From the IMG/VR virus record IMGVR_UViG_3300007509_000020, positions 1-38,468 of that record: a stretch of 38,468 bases of DNA; one strand, 5' to 3'. Of the stretch, positions 34,886-38,468 are shown in pieces. Source of the DNA: a virus. Position 1 is the first letter of the stretch. The number at the start of each line of letters is the position of its first letter. The notes beneath the pieces were generated by a model that saw nothing but the letters and a program-made list of their open reading frames with translations, did no database searches and was not told the DNA's origin. A program made the position numbers and the translations under genes.

Positions 34886-35516
34886 ATTCTTTTTCAATCT
34901 CCGGCCAGTGTGTTAGCCCATTTAATATACATATTGAGTATTCAGGTCTATATTTTCTTCCTGCAAATAGATATGAATACACTTCATGCTTTGGTAAGTG
35001 TTCAAATGTAAACCCTTCATGATATAAAAACGTATCATCTCCATTAGGATACTTTACTATATATTCATCTTTTTTCTCATTATAATATTCGTAAATATGT
35101 GTAAGATCTTCCCAAAGCATTACGCTTGAGTTGAAATTACTTAGTGGAAAGTCAGATCTGTATGGAAAATCATGGATATTCATTTGTTTATATCCTTTAT
35201 CTTTCCACCAGGTCCATATTATTAAGGGATTTCCTTGATAATAATCAAACAAATGGTCAATTGGCTTCTGAATTCTAACGTCTAAGTCTAAATACAGTAT
35301 GGTTCCAAGGTTATTATGTTTAAATAAGTTTAATTTTTCCATACACCCTGGATCGGGTTCGTCGTCCATATAAATAACTTGTATATTAGGGTCCAAGTCC
35401 TTTGGATCATCGGTTACGCATACATAATTATACTTTCCTTCAGTATGTTCATATATTGAATTGACGGCATTTGCAGTATATTTGTCGCCATATTTTAATG
35501 TCAAAATAGTTTTCAT
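34851..35516 (-). CDS. Glycosyltransferase, GT-A-like (paralogue A)
   Basis: The start is taken at ATG 35516 (MKTILTLKYGDKYTANAVNS), which aligns with the first strand of its paralogues; a longer frame to 35648 is not supported and would cross the promoter. Product 221 residues, with LYLDLDVRIQKPIDHLFD (D77, D79), IWTWWKDKGYKQMN and the C-terminal EVYSYLFAGRKYRPEYSICI. It is the first gene of the seven-gene minus operon, with GAGAA upstream and a late promoter at 35547-35540 giving a leader of about 18 nt. Confidence 0.77.
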   Translation of the reverse strand: MKTILTLKYGDKYTANAVNSIYEHTEGKYNYVCVTDDPKDLDPNIQVIYMDDEPDPGCMEKLNLFKHNNLGTILYLDLDVRIQKPIDHLFDYYQGNPLIIWTWWKDKGYKQMNIHDFPYRSDFPLSNFNSSVMLWEDLTHIYEYYNEKKDEYIVKYPNGDDTFLYHEGFTFEHLPKHEVYSYLFAGRKYRPEYSICILNGLTHWPEIEKEYDELCLHQVGH

Positions 35517-35539
35517 AATATTCTCATTAGAGTCACTAT

Positions 35540-35551
35540 TATTTATAAATA
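35540..35551. promoter_or_regulatory. Fused bidirectional late promoter (palindrome)
   Basis: TATTTATAAATA is a perfect 12-bp palindrome containing two TATAAATA boxes, plus strand 35544-35551 and minus strand 35547-35540, sharing their central four bases. Predicted starts are near 35557 (plus, for the small fibre genes) and near 35534 (minus, for the glycosyltransferase operon). The shared DNA means both directions probably cannot be occupied at once. Confidence 0.85.
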
Positions 35552-35583
35552 AGATTAAATAACATTTTTTTAGAGATTGCGAG

Positions 35584-35922
35584 ATGGCCACTGTACAAAA
35601 TATAACTATTGACCAAGGTACGACGTTTAGTCTGACGATTAATCTCACGAATGATGATAATTCAGCAAAGAATTTAGCGAATTATACAATAGCATCACAA
35701 ATGAGAAAATCATACGAGGGGACGACAAAAACAGACTTTACCACGGCAAAAGTAGACGCTACAGGGGAAGTAACAATCTCATTGACAGCAGCACAAACAA
35801 CGGCAATCAAAGCAGGCCGGTATGTTTATGATGTAGAGATCACAGGAACAGATCCTGTGGAAACTCTTAGAGTATTAGAAGGCCTCGTAACAGTAACCCC
35901 ACAGGTAACAAAGGCAGCATAG
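35584..35922 (+). CDS. Small appendage protein (112 aa)
   Basis: Starts MATVQNITIDQGTTFSLTIN and has IASQMRKSYEGTTKTDFTTA, then strands ending VETLRVLEGLVTVTPQVTK. The DQGTTFSLTINLTNDDNSAK beginning and R(V/Y)xYDVEI strand are typical of small phage appendage proteins with the BppU-like N-terminal beta fold. Exact role unknown. A plus-direction late promoter lies at 35544, and an AGAG-type Shine-Dalgarno lies about 8 nt upstream of ATG. Confidence 0.72.
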   Translation: MATVQNITIDQGTTFSLTINLTNDDNSAKNLANYTIASQMRKSYEGTTKTDFTTAKVDATGEVTISLTAAQTTAIKAGRYVYDVEITGTDPVETLRVLEGLVTVTPQVTKAA

Positions 35923-35931
35923 GAGGATAAA

Positions 35932-36174
35932 ATGGCAGTAACAGTTACACCGCAGTCCGGACTGAAAGTAAACGTAGGTTTAGGAGCAACGCGTGTTGTT
36001 ACAACACAAACAACTTCTGCTAAAGTGGGGACTTCATTAGATGATCTATCAAGTGTAGATACATCTGGTGTACAAGATGGTTACACATTAGTTTATGACA
36101 CGACAGTAAATAAATGGGTAGCGCAAACATTATATGCAGCGCCACCTACTACTATCGATGGTGGAACATTTTAA
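35932..36174 (+). CDS. Small fibre-like protein ending DGGTF (80 aa)
   Basis: Product MAVTVTPQSGLKVNVGLGAT followed by TSLDDLSSVDTSGVQDGYTL and VYDTTVNKWVAQTLYAAPP, then ends TTIDGGTF. The VYDTTVNKWV segment is a common phage fibre repeat. The C-terminal DGGT(F/Y) recurs in neighbouring genes. A GGAGG Shine-Dalgarno is present. Function beyond a fibre or appendage is unknown. Confidence 0.72.
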   Translation: MAVTVTPQSGLKVNVGLGATRVVTTQTTSAKVGTSLDDLSSVDTSGVQDGYTLVYDTTVNKWVAQTLYAAPPTTIDGGTF

Positions 36175-36216
36175 CATGAAATTTAAAAACAAAACATTTA
36201 ACTAGGAGAAATTTAA

Positions 36217-37527
36217 ATGGCAACTACAATTCAAATTAAAAGAAGCACGGGCTCAGCAGCTCCTGCTACAGGTGATTTGGTTGAAGCTGAATTGGCGTAC
36301 GCTGAGGATAGGTCGAATAGTGGTGCCTCCGCTAAACTCTATATTAGTTCAATTGACTCTGGCGGGTCAGAAGTAATACAAGAGATTGGTGGTAAATACT
36401 ACACCGACATTATTGATAACGCAGCATCAGCGAATACAGCTAGCAGACTCGTCGTACGAGATGGTAGTGGTAATTTCGCAGGTGGCACTATCACCTTTGG
36501 TTCGCTTAGTGATGGAAGTATAACAGCGACAGCATTCGTTGACGAAGACAATATGGCTTCGAACAGTGCTACGTTGATTCCAACACAGCAATCCGTGAAA
36601 GCTTATGTTGACTCCCAAGTAACAGCACAGGATATGGACGTAACGTCTGACTCCGGTACTATTGATGTTGATCTAGATTCTGAAACTTTAACTATTGCTG
36701 GTGGCACAGGTATTTCTACAAGTGCTTCTGGAACAACAGTTACAGCTACACTAGATAACACAGCAGTTACAGCAGGAGCTTATGGTTCAAGTTCAGCAAT
36801 TCCAGTTATAACTATTGATGCTCAAGGACGTATAACAGCGGCCACTACAGCAGCAACAAGTTCAACACTGACTATTGCAGCAGATTCAGGATCGAATGAT
36901 ACTGTAACTGTAGGAACTGACACATTAACTTTCGAAGGAACAACCAATGAAGTTGAAACAACAGTTTCAAACAATAAAATAACTATTGGATTACCTAGCA
37001 ATGTAACAATTGGTGGTAATTTAACAGTATCAGGAACAACTACAACAGTTGATTCCACAACTTTAAGTGTTGCAGATCCATTGATCATATTAGCTTCCGG
37101 TAATAACAGCTCTGACGCTGTTGATATTGGTTTATACGGCTTATTTGATACTTCAGGTTCACAAGACTTATACGGTGGTCTTTTTAGAGACGCTTCCGAT
37201 TCAGGTAAGTGGAAACTCTTTAAAGATTTACAAGCCGCTCCTACAACAACTGTAAATACTGGTGGAACAGGATACGCGGTTGGAACACTTGTTGCAGCTC
37301 TAGAATCATCTAGCGCTACAATTACAGGTGGAACAATCACAGGTATTACTGATCTAGTAGTAGCAGATGGTGGAACGGGCGTAAGCACTTTTACAAGCAA
37401 TGGTGTACTATATGGTAACGGAGCAGGAGCTATACAAGCAACTGCAGCTGGAGCCAATGGATATATCATGTATTCTAATAGTGGGACACCAGCATGGACT
37501 AACACATTAGATGGTGGTTCATACTAA
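36217..37527 (+). CDS. Tail-fibre/appendage protein with Mtd_N-like N-terminus (436 aa)
   Basis: The N-terminus [30 protein letters not shown] matches the fold motif of phage receptor-binding proteins such as BPP-1 Mtd. Further on are [17 protein letters not shown] (about 112-128, a fibre connector), a Thr/Ser-rich beta region with [20 protein letters not shown], and [30 protein letters not shown], a module widespread in T4-like marine phages. The C-terminus [20 protein letters not shown] ends NTLDGGSY. It is probably trimeric and exposed, contributing to host recognition. A strong AGGAG Shine-Dalgarno precedes ATG at 36217. Confidence 0.83.
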   Translation: MATTIQIKRSTGSAAPATGDLVEAELAYAEDRSNSGASAKLYISSIDSGGSEVIQEIGGKYYTDIIDNAASANTASRLVVRDGSGNFAGGTITFGSLSDGSITATAFVDEDNMASNSATLIPTQQSVKAYVDSQVTAQDMDVTSDSGTIDVDLDSETLTIAGGTGISTSASGTTVTATLDNTAVTAGAYGSSSAIPVITIDAQGRITAATTAATSSTLTIAADSGSNDTVTVGTDTLTFEGTTNEVETTVSNNKITIGLPSNVTIGGNLTVSGTTTTVDSTTLSVADPLIILASGNNSSDAVDIGLYGLFDTSGSQDLYGGLFRDASDSGKWKLFKDLQAAPTTTVNTGGTGYAVGTLVAALESSSATITGGTITGITDLVVADGGTGVSTFTSNGVLYGNGAGAIQATAAGANGYIMYSNSGTPAWTNTLDGGSY

Positions 37528-37542
37528 TTTTAATTATAGGGA

Positions 37543-37854
37543 ATGACAATGACACAACAAAATGATCAAAGTGAACTGATTAATGAATATATTAAAAACT
37601 TAGCGGCGAAAGTCAACGAGTTACAAGCGGAAAACATTTTATTAAAAACTAGATTAAGTCTTTTGGAAACGAATAACGTGGCAAGAGCACAGAAAGAACA
37701 GGAAACGCAGGTGCAAGACGGCGGAGGCTTTGGAAAAGCTCAAGAAGCACCCAAAGAAAAAGCAGCACCTACACCTGCCCCTGAACCGAAAATGAATGCT
37801 AGGCCAGGTTCAAAGAAGAAAAGAGACGCATCTGGACAATTTATAGAGGAGTAA
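37543..37854 (+). CDS. Coiled-coil protein with Ala/Pro/Lys-rich tail (103 aa)
   Basis: Starts MTMTQQNDQSELINEYIKNL and continues with a heptad coiled coil (AAKVNELQAENILLKTRLSL, about 20-40), then an unstructured region (APKEKAAPTPAPEPK) and the basic end RPGSKKKRDASGQFIEE. Possible roles are oligomerisation or anchoring of fibres; nothing more can be said. A TATAGGGA Shine-Dalgarno precedes ATG, and the next gene follows after 4 bp. Confidence 0.7.
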   Translation: MTMTQQNDQSELINEYIKNLAAKVNELQAENILLKTRLSLLETNNVARAQKEQETQVQDGGGFGKAQEAPKEKAAPTPAPEPKMNARPGSKKKRDASGQFIEE

Positions 37855-37858
37855 AAAC

Positions 37859-38194
37859 ATGGCAGTAGTAATTAAGATTAAAAAATCTGAAACGGCAAGT
37901 GATGCACCAACAACCTCAGATCTCGCAGTCGGAGAAGTTGCATTAAATACCGCAGATAAAAAGATCTACGTTAGGGATTCAAACGATTCCATTATTAACG
38001 TTTCTAATTATACTGAAGCAGACCAATCCTTAATCTTCCCAACAGGAGATTATGGTAGTGTTGCAAACGCATTGAGTGAAGATGCCTTTGGACAGTTAAT
38101 AGATAAAATCTATGATCTGAAAGGAGATTACACTTCAGTTAATCCTACTATTAAAATGAGGGTCGCTACTGAAGACTTAGGCGCTTTTTCATAA
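37859..38194 (+). CDS. Mtd_N-like appendage protein (111 aa)
   Basis: Starts MAVVIKIKKSETASDAPTTS DLAVGEVALNTADKKIYVRD. The charged first strand followed by LAVGEVALNTADKKIYVRDS matches the N-terminal beta domain found at the start of phage fibre and Mtd proteins. The C-terminus continues with FPTGDYGSVANALSEDAFGQ and TIKMRVATEDLGAFS. A GAGGAG Shine-Dalgarno lies 7 nt upstream. It is a short, stand-alone module with a helical addition. Confidence 0.75.
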   Translation: MAVVIKIKKSETASDAPTTSDLAVGEVALNTADKKIYVRDSNDSIINVSNYTEADQSLIFPTGDYGSVANALSEDAFGQLIDKIYDLKGDYTSVNPTIKMRVATEDLGAFS

Positions 38195-38216
38195 CCAATA
38201 ATTTAGAGGAAAACAA

Positions 38217-38438
38217 ATGGCAGTTACAGTACAATTTAGGAGAGGAACAGCAGCTCAGAACAATGCGTTCACAGGTGCGGCAGGTGAAATTTCCATTAAT
38301 ACTACTAACAATGCTATTAGGGTCCACGATGGAAGCACAGCAGGCGGAACCGAGATGATGCTCGCTTCGGCTGCTAATATTTCTGGAAACATTCCAGGCG
38401 GAAATGTATCCGGAACAATAGATGGCGGAACATATTAA
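38217..38438 (+). CDS. Stand-alone Mtd_N-like module (73 aa)
   Basis: Product MAVTVQFRRGTAAQNNAFTG AAGEISINTTNNAIRVHDGS continues TAGGTEMMLASAANISGNI and ends VSGTIDGGTY. It parallels the start of Bordetella phage BPP-1 Mtd (VQFRGGT, FTGAAREITVDTDKN, VVHDGATAGG) over its whole first 50 residues, but stops before any lectin domain. This suggests a free N-terminal module, perhaps exchangeable or assembled with other appendages. A AGAGGA Shine-Dalgarno precedes it. Confidence 0.78.
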   Translation: MAVTVQFRRGTAAQNNAFTGAAGEISINTTNNAIRVHDGSTAGGTEMMLASAANISGNIPGGNVSGTIDGGTY

Positions 38439-38451
38439 ATAGGAGAAAACA

Positions 38452-38468
38452 ATGCCAACACAAGTACA
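38452..38468 (+). CDS. Partial CDS at the right edge
   Basis: AGGAG (38441-38445) precedes an ATG at 38452 with codons for MPTQV before the window ends. The start and spacing match the preceding fibre-type genes, and MPTQVQ would fit another Mtd_N-like start, but too little is visible to assign it. Confidence 0.5.

Noticed and set aside
34851-35648. Longer start for glycosyltransferase A
   Set aside because: The extension crosses both late promoters and antisense fibre codons; the homologous start MKTILTLKYG at 35516 aligns with the paralogues.
36822-37505. Long minus-strand ORF (227 aa) inside the 436-aa fibre gene
   Set aside because: It is antisense to a Thr/Ser-rich beta gene with clear start, Shine-Dalgarno and fibre motifs; its Pro/Val-rich translation reflects opposite-strand repeats.
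36217-38468. Diversity-generating retroelement because of Mtd-like genes
   Set aside because: No reverse transcriptase, TR/VR pair or C-type lectin end is visible in the window; only the N-terminal module resembles Mtd.

Overview
The window reads as the tail, baseplate and tail-fibre region of a marine T4-like myovirus (cyanophage/pelagiphage type). The DNA is visibly A+T-rich, genes are packed with 0-40 bp gaps or 1-8 bp overlaps, and recognisable T4 homologues follow each other: gp4, gp54, gp26 and a gp51/chaperone-type partner on the minus strand; gp48, gp53, gp27, gp5, gp25, gp6, gp8 and a gp10-position giant protein on the plus strand. Perfect copies of the T4 late-promoter box TATAAATA sit at the operon borders. 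No tRNA, IS element, CRISPR array or non-coding stretch above 300 bp was found.

Layout. (1) 1-4865, minus strand: head-completion nuclease gp4, a virion protein, tail-tube initiator gp54, gp26, a short ORF that continues gp26 through a probable -1 frameshift, and a large ORF running off the left edge whose position suggests the tape measure. (2) 4866-4906: divergent late promoters. (3) 4906-25903, plus strand: tube cap gp48, wedge, hub and spike genes, then giant and repeat-rich baseplate/fibre genes that share a dispersed Gly/Tyr-rich repeat module, collagen-like blocks and a Tyr-Thr-Gly repeat array. (4) 25904-28271, plus strand, own late promoter: a virion-type N-terminus fused to a GT-A-like glycosyltransferase, overlapping by 4 nt a 2OG-Fe(II)-oxygenase-like gene. 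(5) 28272-30229, plus strand: four small genes behind a sigma70-like promoter, including a PNKP-type 3'-phosphatase. (6) 30233-35516, minus strand: seven tightly packed genes with four paralogous glycosyltransferases, a radical-SAM/SPASM-like protein lacking its iron-sulphur cysteines, a methyltransferase-like gene and a small orphan. (7) 35540-35551: a 12-bp palindrome made of two overlapping, opposed late promoters. (8) 35584-38468, plus strand: small fibre/appendage genes, several with the N-terminal fold motif of the BPP-1 Mtd receptor-binding protein.

How it fits together. The minus-strand left block and the plus-strand block build the tail tube, baseplate and fibres. The centre and right look like an accessory receptor-binding and glycan module: repeat-rich fibres next to late-promoter-driven glycosyltransferases and an oxygenase-like enzyme. 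The most noteworthy observations are the gp26 -1 frameshift, the fused bidirectional late promoter, the apparently leaderless late promoters, and the glycosyltransferase/oxygenase/degenerate radical-SAM cluster, which may modify phage fibres (inference only).
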